A stretch of 64,000 bases of DNA, from NCBI RefSeq assembly GCF_900115785.1, contig NZ_FOYS01000006.1, forward strand, positions 62,001-126,000, given 5' to 3'. Every line of letters starts with the position of its first letter. Within the stretch, counting starts at the first letter, position 1. Made by a program: the position numbers and the translations under genes. Under the pieces are notes generated by a model that had not been told where the DNA came from, ran no database searches, and saw only the letters and a program-made list of their open reading frames with translations. Positions 43,149 through 52,328 of this stretch are shown in pieces. The stretch is from Halogeometricum limi. GTDB taxonomy: Archaea > Halobacteriota > Halobacteria > Halobacteriales > Haloferacaceae.

Positions 43149-44606
43149 ATGAGCGACCCTGAATCGGAGAAACGCGACGGTGTACTCGGGCGATTCGTAC
43201 GAGATTTCGGACTCTACTCCGTCGCGAAGGTCGTTCCGGCGATAACCAGCCTGCTCGCTCTCGTCATCTTCACCCGGTTCTTCCCGCCGAGTTCGTACGG
43301 GATGTACGCGTTGGCGGCCACCTTCGTCGGTATCTTCAGTAGTCTCTGCTTCGACTGGGTCGGGCGGGCGGTGTACCGGTTCGCCGCGGAGATAGAGGAC
43401 ACCGTCGTCGTCGGTAACGCCGTCTCGCTCGTCACTCTCACCGCCGCAGCGTTCACGCTCCTCGCGACGGTCGTCTACTTTCTCTTCGAGCAAGAGATCG
43501 GAAAGTACCGACCGTTCTATATCGCCGTCGTCGTCGTCGTCGTCGTTCAGGGGTTTTTCCAGATATTCACGTGGTTCTTCCAGACGACGATGCAGTCGAA
43601 GCGGGTGATGGGCTATCGGGTTTTCGAGTCGGTGCTGAAGTTGGGTTTCTCTCTGTTCATCGCCATCGTCCTCCTCGAACACATCGTCGGATGGATATGG
43701 GGGGCGGTAGTCGCGACGGGACTCACCGTCCTCGCGATGGGCTACAAACTGGGACCGAGGCTCCTCCGGCCTCGCCTCCAACCCGAAGTAGTCACGCGAT
43801 TCTCGCGGTACGGGATACCGATGCTCGGCTGGATTATCGGTGTGCCACTCCTCGGGCAGGCCGACCTGGTCGTCCTCGAGTTTATCCGCGGAACCGCCGC
43901 CGTCGGCGTCTACTCGTCGAACTATCAGATAACAGATCGGAGCGTCCGACTGGTGTTCGCCCCCATCATCGCGGCGGCGTACCCCATCATCATGAACGCG
44001 CTGAACGATTCGGACGAAGAGCAGGTCGCAGACCTCCTCACCAAGTTCACCCGCTACTTCTTCATCATCGCGATTCCGACGTTCGTCGGCATCGCCGTCT
44101 TGAGTCTCCCGCTGAGTTCGATACTCCTCGACGACCGGTACCGAGAGGGGTACGTCATCATCCCCCTCGTCGCGAGCGGTGTGCTCTTCTTGAGCCTCGC
44201 TAACCTCGGCCAGATAAGCATGGAGATACGGGAGCGGACGAAAGTCATCTCCGGCGTCGTCCTCGGTGCCGTCGTCGTCAACCTCGTGCTGAACGTTCCC
44301 CTCATCACCTATTTCGGATACCTCGGTGCCGCCGTCGCGACGGCGGTCAGTTACGCGGTGTACGCGGCGTTCATCTACCGGTTCTCGAAGCAACACCTCC
44401 AGTGGAGACTCCCTACGAGGACGATTCGAAATTCGCTCGTCGGCGGGGTTTTGATGAGTACGCCGCCGGTGCTCCTGTACGTCACCGGGATGTACTCGAT
44501 TCCCCGTATCGTCGTCGCACTCACTCTCGGTTGTCTGCTGTACGCGATGGCGATGTTCTCGCTCGACGAGATAGACAGAGCGCAACTTCGCTCGATAGTC
44601 GACTGA
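43149..44606 (+). CDS. Wzx-like polysaccharide/lipid-linked oligosaccharide flippase
   Basis: Starting at 43149 (MSDPESEKRDG) the protein has 485 residues and about 12-14 hydrophobic segments, the shape of the MOP superfamily polysaccharide transporters. N-terminal 'YSVAKVVPAITSLLALVIFTRFFPPSSYGMYALA' is a typical beginning. It would move lipid-linked glycan from the inner to the outer leaflet. The long open frame upstream of the start is antisense to the GT4 gene and not used. Confidence 0.9.
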   Translation: MSDPESEKRDGVLGRFVRDFGLYSVAKVVPAITSLLALVIFTRFFPPSSYGMYALAATFVGIFSSLCFDWVGRAVYRFAAEIEDTVVVGNAVSLVTLTAAAFTLLATVVYFLFEQEIGKYRPFYIAVVVVVVVQGFFQIFTWFFQTTMQSKRVMGYRVFESVLKLGFSLFIAIVLLEHIVGWIWGAVVATGLTVLAMGYKLGPRLLRPRLQPEVVTRFSRYGIPMLGWIIGVPLLGQADLVVLEFIRGTAAVGVYSSNYQITDRSVRLVFAPIIAAAYPIIMNALNDSDEEQVADLLTKFTRYFFIIAIPTFVGIAVLSLPLSSILLDDRYREGYVIIPLVASGVLFLSLANLGQISMEIRERTKVISGVVLGAVVVNLVLNVPLITYFGYLGAAVATAVSYAVYAAFIYRFSKQHLQWRLPTRTIRNSLVGGVLMSTPPVLLYVTGMYSIPRIVVALTLGCLLYAMAMFSLDEIDRAQLRSIVD

Positions 44607-44685
44607 CGACGGTCGTACTCCTGAATTTTCTCGGTGTACGGCGCTCGAACGGCGGGTTCGGCGCACGGAGGGTCGTTTCAATCAG

Positions 44686-44694
44686 AATATATTT
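44686..44694 (+). promoter_or_regulatory. TATA box of the phosphodiesterase gene
   Basis: AATATATTT lies about 30 bases before the ATG at 44722, as expected for a nearly leaderless mRNA. Confidence 0.5.
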
Positions 44695-44721
44695 GCTGTA
44701 GCGTGCTGAATCAGTGACGTG

Positions 44722-46338
44722 ATGGATACGTTACTCATCGGACTGGACGGGCTCGACCCGGACTTGGTCAACGAGTGGATCGACGACCTGCCGACGCTAC
44801 GAACGCTGATGGAGTCGGGGTCGCACGGCCGTCTCCGTTCGTCCGACCCCCCGCTGTCCTCGCCGGCGTGGCAGTGGATGTTCACGGGCAAACAGGGGGG
44901 AAAACACGGCTGTTTCGGGTTCACTCGCCGGAAGGAGAACTCGTACGAACGGGTTCCCGTCAACCTGAGCGACGTCCACGCGGAGACGTTGTGGGAGGCG
45001 CTCGACGCCGCCGGCGTCTCCTGCGGCGTCGTGAACGTCCCTGAGACGTATCCGCCGACCGAACTCGAACACGGCTACATGATATCCGGGTGGCCGATTC
45101 CGAACCGGACGAACCCCGGGTCGCCACCGGAAGTCGTCACGGAACTCGAAGCCGAGATGGGCGAACGGTACAAGGTGAAGCCGACGGCGATGGGACCGGA
45201 GCTACAGGACTTCACGAGCGAACAGGTGTTCGAGGATATGAAGGCCGCCATCTGGCACCGAAAACGAGCGTTCGAGACGCTCTTTTCCCAGCACGACGTC
45301 GACGTCTTCTTCGGCGTCTTCACGGCGACCGACGTCGCCGGGCACTACCTCGTCGACGATAGACGTCGCCTGAAGCAGACGTACGTCGAACAGGACAAAG
45401 CCCTCGGGGAACTCGTCGAACTGGTCTCGGACGACACGGACATCATCGTCATGAGCGACCACGGTCACGGCGCACAGGGGGACCGAAACTTCCACGTGCT
45501 GGAGTGGCTTCGACAGGAAGGCTACCTCACAGTCGACACCGAGTCCGAGACCCGGTCTCTCGACAGACGACTGCTGCGTCGTGCGGGGCTGACCAGAGAG
45601 AACCTCCTCCGGGCGAAGAACCGACTCGGTATCGGTGACGTGCGAGAAATACTTCCGCAGACGCTGTTCGACGTGGCGAAAGAGACGATTCCCGCGGCGG
45701 ACGAGCGAGAGAGCGGACTCGCAGCCAGCGACGTCGACTGGAGCGAGACCACCGCGTACGTCGGCTCCGAGCAGAACGTCATCTTCCTCAACACCGAAGA
45801 CGTACACCCCGAAGGGACGGTTCCGCGAGAGCAGATTCCGGACCTCACCGCGGAGATACGAGACAAGCTCCTGTCGATTCGACACCCGGAACGGGACGAA
45901 CCGCTCGTCACCGACATCGGAACCCGCGAAGAGATATTCTCGGGACCGTACGAGGAGTACGCGCCCTGTATCGTCTTCGTCATGGACGGGATGCGGTGCA
46001 AGGTTCACACGGGGCTCAACGACGGGGAACTGTTCAGCGACAACGACATGGGAGAACACCGTCAGAACGGAATACTCGTCACCTCCGGACCGTCGTTCTC
46101 CCGACTCGGAGCCGCACCGGACCGCTCGATTCTCGACGTGTTTCCGCTCGCGTTGCTGCTCTCGGGGACGTCGATTCCGGAGGACGTCGACGGTGAGATT
46201 CCGTCGGAGCGGCTGGAACCGACGGCCGACCCGACGTTCCGCGAGAGCAGAGACGAAGCGCGAGACGTGGACACCTACTCGGCGGCCGAATCGGCCGACA
46301 TCGAAGAGCAACTGCGTGGACTCGGCTATCTCGACTGA
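44722..46338 (+). CDS. Alkaline-phosphatase-superfamily enzyme 2 (type I phosphodiesterase-like)
   Basis: The 538-residue protein begins 'MDTLLIGLDGLDPDLV' (metal-binding Asp) and has the nucleophile segment 'PPLSSPAWQWMFTG', 'FTATDVAGHYL' and 'MSDHGHGAQ', the order found in nucleotide pyrophosphatase/phosphodiesterase-type members. No signal peptide or membrane helix is present. It ends 'LRGLGYLD', similar to the tails of the members at 36542 and 49944. It may act on sugar-phosphate or lipid-linked intermediates (inference). A GTG directly before the ATG is an alternative start. Confidence 0.88.
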   Translation: MDTLLIGLDGLDPDLVNEWIDDLPTLRTLMESGSHGRLRSSDPPLSSPAWQWMFTGKQGGKHGCFGFTRRKENSYERVPVNLSDVHAETLWEALDAAGVSCGVVNVPETYPPTELEHGYMISGWPIPNRTNPGSPPEVVTELEAEMGERYKVKPTAMGPELQDFTSEQVFEDMKAAIWHRKRAFETLFSQHDVDVFFGVFTATDVAGHYLVDDRRRLKQTYVEQDKALGELVELVSDDTDIIVMSDHGHGAQGDRNFHVLEWLRQEGYLTVDTESETRSLDRRLLRRAGLTRENLLRAKNRLGIGDVREILPQTLFDVAKETIPAADERESGLAASDVDWSETTAYVGSEQNVIFLNTEDVHPEGTVPREQIPDLTAEIRDKLLSIRHPERDEPLVTDIGTREEIFSGPYEEYAPCIVFVMDGMRCKVHTGLNDGELFSDNDMGEHRQNGILVTSGPSFSRLGAAPDRSILDVFPLALLLSGTSIPEDVDGEIPSERLEPTADPTFRESRDEARDVDTYSAAESADIEEQLRGLGYLD

Positions 46339-46434
46339 ACCGGTTTCGCAGAGACGAGAACGCCAGCGAAGGATGCCCGCGAAACACGACACGGCCTAGA
46401 AGTATTTTTGATGTCATTCGACGTAACTGCACGC

Positions 46435-47349
46435 ATGACCGACACCTCGTCCGCCGACGAGACGTGGCCCAGCGTCGAGTTGATAGTGCTCAACTGGGAG
46501 AGCTACGAAGACACCGCAGAGTGTCTCGACTCTCTTGACGCTCTCGACTATCCGAACGTCCGAGTCGTCGTCGTCGACAACGGGTCGACCGACGGGTCCG
46601 GCGAGCGGTTGGCCGAAGAGTTCCCCGAGTACGAGTTCATCTTCAACGAGGAGAACCTCGGCTTCGCCGCGGGGAACAACGTCGGAATCAGGCGTGCGAT
46701 GGAACGCGACGCCGACTACGTCTTGTTACTGAACAACGACACCGTCGTCACCGAAGGCTTCCTTCGGCCGTTGGTGGAGACGGCGGAGTCGGGTGACCGC
46801 GTGGCGGCGGTCGGTGGTGTCAACCGCTACTACCACTCCGACGGGATTCACAACGCGGGGGTGCGTTTCCCCCTCGCACTGGGCGGAAAGACGATGCTCT
46901 GGGACAGACCGCGCGGCGAAGAACCGTACGAGTCGGACTACGTTCCGAGCTGTCTAGTTTTACTCTCGGCAGAGTTCATCGAACAGCACGACGTCCTCTG
47001 CGAGGACTACTTCATCGGCATGGAAGACACCGACCTCGCGTGGCAGGCGCGACAGAACGGCTGGAAAGTACTCGTCGACCCCCGGTCGGTCATCTACCAC
47101 AAGACGGGGATGACGTCCTCGAAGTCGCACTTCGTCGTCTATCACACCCTGCGCAACCGGTTTCGGTTCGCCTCGAACCGCCTCTCGTCCCGCCAGCGAG
47201 TGCTCTTCCTCGCTTCGCTGGGTATCCAGTTACTCGGGACGGTCCTGCTCTGGGCCGTCCGAAACCACGGTGACAAGATTCGTGCGGCGAAGCTAGCGCT
47301 CAAAGACCACGTCTTCGACCGACAACTCCGGTCGTACAGCCAACTGTGA
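46435..47349 (+). CDS. Family 2 glycosyltransferase (rhamnosyl/galactofuranosyl-type)
   Basis: Starting at 46435 (MTDTSSADETW) the product has 304 residues, with GT-A motifs 'LIVLNWESYEDTAECL', 'VVVDNGSTDGSG', 'ENLGFAAGNNVGI', the DxD-type 'LLNNDT' and acceptor-site 'YFIGMEDTDLAW'. This matches rhamnosyltransferases and mycobacterial-type galactofuranosyltransferases; a UDP-galactopyranose-mutase-like gene in the island (55286) fits the latter. A TATA-like GTATTTTT at 46402-46409 supports the leaderless start over upstream Met codons. Confidence 0.88.
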   Translation: MTDTSSADETWPSVELIVLNWESYEDTAECLDSLDALDYPNVRVVVVDNGSTDGSGERLAEEFPEYEFIFNEENLGFAAGNNVGIRRAMERDADYVLLLNNDTVVTEGFLRPLVETAESGDRVAAVGGVNRYYHSDGIHNAGVRFPLALGGKTMLWDRPRGEEPYESDYVPSCLVLLSAEFIEQHDVLCEDYFIGMEDTDLAWQARQNGWKVLVDPRSVIYHKTGMTSSKSHFVVYHTLRNRFRFASNRLSSRQRVLFLASLGIQLLGTVLLWAVRNHGDKIRAAKLALKDHVFDRQLRSYSQL

Positions 47350-47407
47350 TTCGAGCGAAACTGTAACTCGAACGTCGCCGGACGCGCACACGGTGATTCT
47401 GTGACGT

Positions 47408-47671
47408 TCAGATGCGGTTGAGGATGTCGAGGAAGTACCGCGTGACGATGAAGGCGTACGTGAGTGCCCACGCGGCGGTGACGAATCGGAGTCGTCTGCG
47501 CCACCGGGAAGTCCCGTGCGTCGGGGCGGTCGCTTCGAGGCTGAACAGGTACCCGACGAACCCCACGAAGAACAACAAGCGGACGTCGAAGGCGTCGAAC
47601 GCGACGAGAACCGCCAACGTGACGAGGAGCGACGAGAGATGCAGCACGAGGAAGCGAGTTCGGTCGTTCAT
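47408..47671 (-). CDS. Small membrane protein
   Basis: The 87-residue product has three hydrophobic segments (about 8-26, 28-45 and 64-84) with a basic loop 'SRWRRRLR' between the last two. I do not recognise a family. It lies between a glycosyltransferase and a large membrane protein on the opposite strand; small helper proteins are common in such islands. Confidence 0.6.
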   Translation of the reverse strand: MNDRTRFLVLHLSSLLVTLAVLVAFDAFDVRLLFFVGFVGYLFSLEATAPTHGTSRWRRRLRFVTAAWALTYAFIVTRYFLDILNRI

Positions 47672-47879
47672 GGAATCGGAGTCCGTGCACGGTCGGATGC
47701 GTCGAGAGAACTCGACGCGTTGCCGTCCATCGACCGAACTGTATTCGTGAACTGACTTAAATGTGAGCCACGACGCCGAGACGGTCCGTCACCCCTTCAC
47801 CGTCGGCTAATTCAGCGCACAGACCGGGAGAAAAGTTGAATACCGTTCATCGTGAACCAACGGCACGTATTTGTCGACT

Positions 47880-49859
47880 ATGCAACGTGACTTGACCGAC
47901 CTCCTCGTCCGTGCGTTCTTTCCCCTCGCGATCGCGGGAAGCGCTACCGCAGTCGCACTCGTCGGCGTAGTGTTGAATCCGAAAATCGCGCTCAAGGGAA
48001 GCTACGCGCTCATCGGGATGGTCCTCGCGTCTGTTATCTACTACGCGCTCCGGTTCGATCCCGAAGACGAGAGTGAACGCACCGGAGAGAGCCGTCACCT
48101 CGCGAAAGTCGTCTACGTCCTCGTCTTCCTCTCCGTCGCCGCAATCAACCTCTGGTCGGTCGAACGTGCGCTGGTGCTCCTGAGCGTCCTTCCACTCGGG
48201 TACGCACTGTTGGTCGTGCAACTCCAGCGCAGGACGGCGGGTGTGAGACTGCTCCCACAGATCGTCGGGTTGTACGCCGTCTCTCCGTTGACGCTGTACC
48301 TCGACACGGGGTTCTACTTCAGCAGAGGCGACACGATAAAACACATCGACAAGATCGAGCTGATATTCGCTCAAGGGACGACGTCCGCCCTTCTGACGAG
48401 CGACCTCTATCACTTCTTCCCCGGCCTGCATCTGATGACCGGGACCCTCAAAGAGATCGCAGGTATCGGTGCGTACGACGCGTTCATGCTGGCCGGGATA
48501 AGTTCGTACGCGATGCTCGTCCTCCTCGTCTACCTGGTCTACAGCCAACTGCTCAACGCCACCAGATTAGCCTGTGTGACCGCGTTCACGCTGACGATGC
48601 TGGGGCCGATACTGACCTACGCGACGTACTTCTTCCCGCAGGCGTTCGCGGTCGTACTCATCATGTTCACGATGTTCGTCGGACTTCGAATCCGCTACAC
48701 CGCATCTCGAACACCGCTCGTCCTCCTCACCGTGGTCCTCTCTTCGGCGCTGGCGTTCACGCACCACCTGACGCTCGTGTTCTTCGCGTTCCCCGTCGCG
48801 TTCGTGCTGTTCGTTCCCCCCGTCGCGCGCCGACTGTTCCCGAAGAGAACCGAGTTGAGAGAGCTAGCGACGCCACGCACGGTTCCGCTGGTCGTCGGCG
48901 GCGTGGCCGGGTTTTCGTACTGGATTCAGGCGGACGTGTTCTTGCAGGCCCTCGTCGCATCGCTTCATCGTATCTTCGGGAATCAGGTCGTCGGCGACAC
49001 GAACACCGAGACGTCGTCGCTGTTCGTCCGCGGCGTGACGGTGCCCGACCTGACCGTCGAGATGGCGGCACGGAGTCTGGTCAGTCCAGACGGCATCTAC
49101 AACACGCTGTTGCTCGCCGTGTTCGCAGTCGGTGTCGTCACGATACTCGGTAACCGGGACCGGTTCAAACGCCCGGCGATGTTCGTCCTCGTCGGTCTGT
49201 CGAGTGCGCTGTTGATGTTCCAGACACCGCTCGTCGCACTCGGCTACAAGCGCGTCCGATTGCCGCTGAGTTTCTTCTTCGTCATCGTCGTCGCCGCGGG
49301 GGTGTACTACCTCCTCAACAGCGACACGAGAAACGTCGTCGGGCGGGCGTTCGTCGTGCTACTCGTCGTCTCGTTGGCCGTCTCAGCCTCGCTCGTCACC
49401 GGCGACGACCTCTACGGAGTGCACAAAGGCCCCGACCTGGGTGAACTGCAACCGACGCCCGAACCGCAGAAAGAGTTCTCCGAACACGAACTCCGGAGCA
49501 TGGAGGTGGCGAGCCAGTACGCGAGGGCGTACGAGGTACCGGTAGAGACGGACTGGGTGACAGCCGGTGGTCTCGGTATCGACTTAGAGGCCGGTCAGAT
49601 GAAGGTGAAAGCGGGGCAGTTGCGGGCCGAAGAGGGAGCGCTCCTCTATCGAACGCGGTGGCCGCAACACAGCGTCGTCGTCATCACGGAACAGCGATTC
49701 GAGTTGGTGATGTCGGAGTCGGGTTACGACGAGTTGCTCGAAGAGAACTCGAAGGTGTACACGACGGGGTCGCTCGGAATCCTGTGGTCCGACGACTCTA
49801 TCCTCGTCGCGGAGAGTCTGGGGCAACAGCCACAGAACGACACCGCGGCGGGGGCGTGA
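47880..49859 (+). CDS. Large multi-spanning membrane protein (possible GT-C or polymerase-type)
   Basis: Starting at 47880 (MQRDLTDLLVRAFFPLA) the protein has 659 residues, with about 12 or more hydrophobic segments up to residue 510 and a soluble C-terminal tail of about 150 residues. The first long loop contains 'DTGFYFSRGDTIKHIDKIE', an Asp/Arg/His-rich segment placed where GT-C glycosyltransferases keep catalytic acidic residues. It could be a glycosyltransferase or polymerase using lipid-linked sugars outside the membrane. It does not match AglB: no WWDYG-type motif is seen. Confidence 0.75.
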   Translation: MQRDLTDLLVRAFFPLAIAGSATAVALVGVVLNPKIALKGSYALIGMVLASVIYYALRFDPEDESERTGESRHLAKVVYVLVFLSVAAINLWSVERALVLLSVLPLGYALLVVQLQRRTAGVRLLPQIVGLYAVSPLTLYLDTGFYFSRGDTIKHIDKIELIFAQGTTSALLTSDLYHFFPGLHLMTGTLKEIAGIGAYDAFMLAGISSYAMLVLLVYLVYSQLLNATRLACVTAFTLTMLGPILTYATYFFPQAFAVVLIMFTMFVGLRIRYTASRTPLVLLTVVLSSALAFTHHLTLVFFAFPVAFVLFVPPVARRLFPKRTELRELATPRTVPLVVGGVAGFSYWIQADVFLQALVASLHRIFGNQVVGDTNTETSSLFVRGVTVPDLTVEMAARSLVSPDGIYNTLLLAVFAVGVVTILGNRDRFKRPAMFVLVGLSSALLMFQTPLVALGYKRVRLPLSFFFVIVVAAGVYYLLNSDTRNVVGRAFVVLLVVSLAVSASLVTGDDLYGVHKGPDLGELQPTPEPQKEFSEHELRSMEVASQYARAYEVPVETDWVTAGGLGIDLEAGQMKVKAGQLRAEEGALLYRTRWPQHSVVVITEQRFELVMSESGYDELLEENSKVYTTGSLGILWSDDSILVAESLGQQPQNDTAAGA

Positions 49860-49907
49860 GAGCGGGTCACGGGAATCGTCGCCCCGCGCCGTCGGCCGGT
49901 CGAGGCT

Positions 49908-49917
49908 AATCTATATG
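49908..49917 (+). promoter_or_regulatory. TATA box of the gene at 49944
   Basis: TAATCTATAT lies about 27-36 bases before the ATG at 49944. Confidence 0.45.
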
Positions 49918-49943
49918 TCGCTACGAGATGAGCTATTGACAGG

Positions 49944-50882
49944 ATGTCGTTACTCCACCGGCTACCACAGGGCCTCGACAGGGCGCGTAAGTACTACTCT
50001 AACGAGGACGCCGTCACGGCGACGAAACGCGTCACCTACGACGTCCAGGCCGAAGCCGTGCGTCTCCTGTTCGACCACTTCCAAGAGGACTACGGGACGC
50101 CGATATACGAGCGAGACTGGGACGTGCTGATAATCTTAGACGCCTGTCGAGCGGACCTGATGAACGAAGTCGCGGACGACTACCCGTTCTTGGAGAAGTA
50201 CGAGACGTACAACTCCATCGGGAGTAACTCCGCCGAGTGGCTCAAGAAGAACTTCGTCGACGAGTACGCCGACGAGATGAAGAAGACGGCGATGGTGTCG
50301 GGCAACCCCCACACGGACGTCTACCTCGACGAAGACGACTTCGCTGTCCTCGACGAGGTGTGGCGGTACGCGTGGGAGAAAGAGGACGAACTGTTCAGGG
50401 CGAACTACATCACGGACCGCGCCATCTCCGTCATGCGCGAGCATCAACCCGAGCGGATGATCGTCCACTACATGCAGCCACACCACCCGTTCATCCCGTA
50501 CTTCGAGGGGTTCGAGACCGAACTTCACGGGAAGTGGCTCAACCAGTGGCGAGACGTCCGCATCGGACTCGCCTCGAAGAGCGAGAAATGGCGGCAGTAC
50601 CGGGACAACCTCCACTACGTGCTGGAGTACGTCGACTTGCTCCTCCACAGCATCGACTCCGATTCTGTCGTCATCAGCTCCGACCACGGGGAGGCCATCG
50701 GCGAGTGGGGAATCTACGGCCACTACGACGTTCCGCTGCAGGTACTGCGGGAGGTGCCGTGGATAGAGACCGTCGCCGAGGACAACGGAGAGTACGTCCC
50801 GGAGTTCACCCCCGAGCACACGGACAGCGAGGGAGCGAGACACGACGTCGAAGACCAACTCGAAAAGCTGGGATACCTGTGA
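49944..50882 (+). CDS. Alkaline-phosphatase-superfamily enzyme 3, short form
   Basis: The 312-residue protein has 'DVLIILDACRADLM' (metal-binding Asp), 'IGSNSAEWLKKNF' in the nucleophile region, 'MQPHHPF' and 'ISSDHGEAIGEWG', so it is a compact member of the sulfatase/phosphatase superfamily. There is no C-x-P-x-R sulfatase motif. It is shorter than most relatives and has lost much of the C-terminal subdomain. It ends 'LEKLGYL' like the other two. No export signal is visible. It is a likely modifier of the glycan or its lipid carrier. Confidence 0.82.
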   Translation: MSLLHRLPQGLDRARKYYSNEDAVTATKRVTYDVQAEAVRLLFDHFQEDYGTPIYERDWDVLIILDACRADLMNEVADDYPFLEKYETYNSIGSNSAEWLKKNFVDEYADEMKKTAMVSGNPHTDVYLDEDDFAVLDEVWRYAWEKEDELFRANYITDRAISVMREHQPERMIVHYMQPHHPFIPYFEGFETELHGKWLNQWRDVRIGLASKSEKWRQYRDNLHYVLEYVDLLLHSIDSDSVVISSDHGEAIGEWGIYGHYDVPLQVLREVPWIETVAEDNGEYVPEFTPEHTDSEGARHDVEDQLEKLGYL

Positions 50883-50900
50883 GGAGCGCGCGCAGTCGGA

Positions 50901-52049
50901 CTACGGTTCGCCGAACAACTGTCTGAACGTCTCGGAAGACTCCGCGAGATACGGGTACTTCTCCGAGCGGTACAGTTCCTCTGGACCGATGTAGTGCGGA
51001 CCCGCGACGAACCCCCAGAGGTTGTGCCATTCGACGACGTCGTTGTTCGCGAGCATCCAGTCGGCGAACTGTTCGAGGAAGTACGTGTTGTCTCCGCCGC
51101 CGGAGTTCTGCCACCCGTCGGCCGTCACACCGTACTCGGGGAACACGAGCGGTTTCTCGTGTTCGCGGGCGAAGTCCGCCCAGAAGTTCAGCCCGTAGTT
51201 CGCCTCTCGGCCTTCGAGTACTCCGTCCCACGCACTTTCTCTCCGGTCGGAGACGCACTGGTCGTCGCAGTCTTCGGGGAACGGGTAGCCGTCACCCTTG
51301 TCGTACACGGTCAGACCCACTTGGTCGACCCACTCGTCTCCGGGGTACGCGTCCGTCGGCACCATGTGCTTCTTCCAGATATTGGGCGCCCAGACGAACG
51401 AGAAGTCGCTCCCGTCGACGCTCCGCATCGACTCGACGACACGCTTCCACGCCTCGATGTAGAGTTCCGGCCGCCCGACGGCACCGTCGACGGCCCAGCG
51501 TCCGTTGAACTCCCACCCGGTGCGGACACACGCGCTTGCCAGACCGTTATCGACCATCTCGGACGCCAGCAGCCGATACTTGTCGTCGTGTTCACCGGCG
51601 GCGACGGCCTCCATGTCCGTCTCGCTCGACGGAAACATCTCGAACGAGAAGACGATTTTCCGACAGTCGAGTAGCTGTTCGAGGGGAAGTTCGAGCGGCC
51701 AGTTCTTCAGTCGGTAGTCCTCCCAACTGTCGTGGAAGAGAGCGAACGAATAGTAGTCGGCGGTTCGACCGAACCACTCCTCCCACGCCGGGAGGCTGTC
51801 GTCGGCGCCGAGGTAGATTCCGACGTCCGGCATCTTCGGCGGCGTGGGAGTGGGTTCGGCCGTCTCGGTGGCCGTGTCAGTCGGTCGGCTCGTCTCGGTC
51901 CGACTGGCGGTCTGTGACGTCATCTCTTGGCCTTCGCCCCGAGTAGCACAGCCTGCCAGTGCGGCGAGAGATGATGCGCCCGAGATGGCCGTCAGTCGTT
52001 TCAGAGCCGTACGCCGCGAGAGATGGGGAGTGGAGTCTGAGTCGTTCAT
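50901..52049 (-). CDS. Tat lipoprotein, GH26-like glycoside hydrolase
   Basis: Starting at 52049 (MNDSDSTPHLSRRTALKRL) the product has 382 residues, with Tat arginines at 12-13 and lipobox Cys34 ('ALAGC'), then a Thr/Pro/Glu stalk. The catalytic domain parallels the protein at 40521: both contain an 'EAVA-G-HDDK' segment followed by a strand ending in the acid/base Glu (E180 here, 'RTGWEFNGRW') and a later nucleophile Glu (E305, 'VFPEYGV'). It is therefore anchored outside the cell and could cut or remodel the exported polysaccharide. Start codons further upstream add a basic, unlikely extension. Confidence 0.82.
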   Translation of the reverse strand: MNDSDSTPHLSRRTALKRLTAISGASSLAALAGCATRGEGQEMTSQTASRTETSRPTDTATETAEPTPTPPKMPDVGIYLGADDSLPAWEEWFGRTADYYSFALFHDSWEDYRLKNWPLELPLEQLLDCRKIVFSFEMFPSSETDMEAVAAGEHDDKYRLLASEMVDNGLASACVRTGWEFNGRWAVDGAVGRPELYIEAWKRVVESMRSVDGSDFSFVWAPNIWKKHMVPTDAYPGDEWVDQVGLTVYDKGDGYPFPEDCDDQCVSDRRESAWDGVLEGREANYGLNFWADFAREHEKPLVFPEYGVTADGWQNSGGGDNTYFLEQFADWMLANNDVVEWHNLWGFVAGPHYIGPEELYRSEKYPYLAESSETFRQLFGEP

Positions 52050-52328
52050 GTGATTGCGTCGGTCGAGGGTGTGGTCGGTTTCGGTGGCAGTTCGTTCGTC
52101 GTGTACGTGACGCGCCCGCTCGTGCGTGGTTCGTCCCCGTAGAGACACCAAACGGTACCTCACGTCGTTCCGAGACTCAGCGATGAGAGTCTCGTGACGC
52201 GTAAGTTATACTCAAATTACACGTCATTGAGTTTGCTACGGCGGCAAACGTCAAAATGCTTCTGTATGGAATAGTCTGACACTCACTCAGACGGTAACGA
52301 AACGTGGCGTGTCGGTCGACAACGGGGG

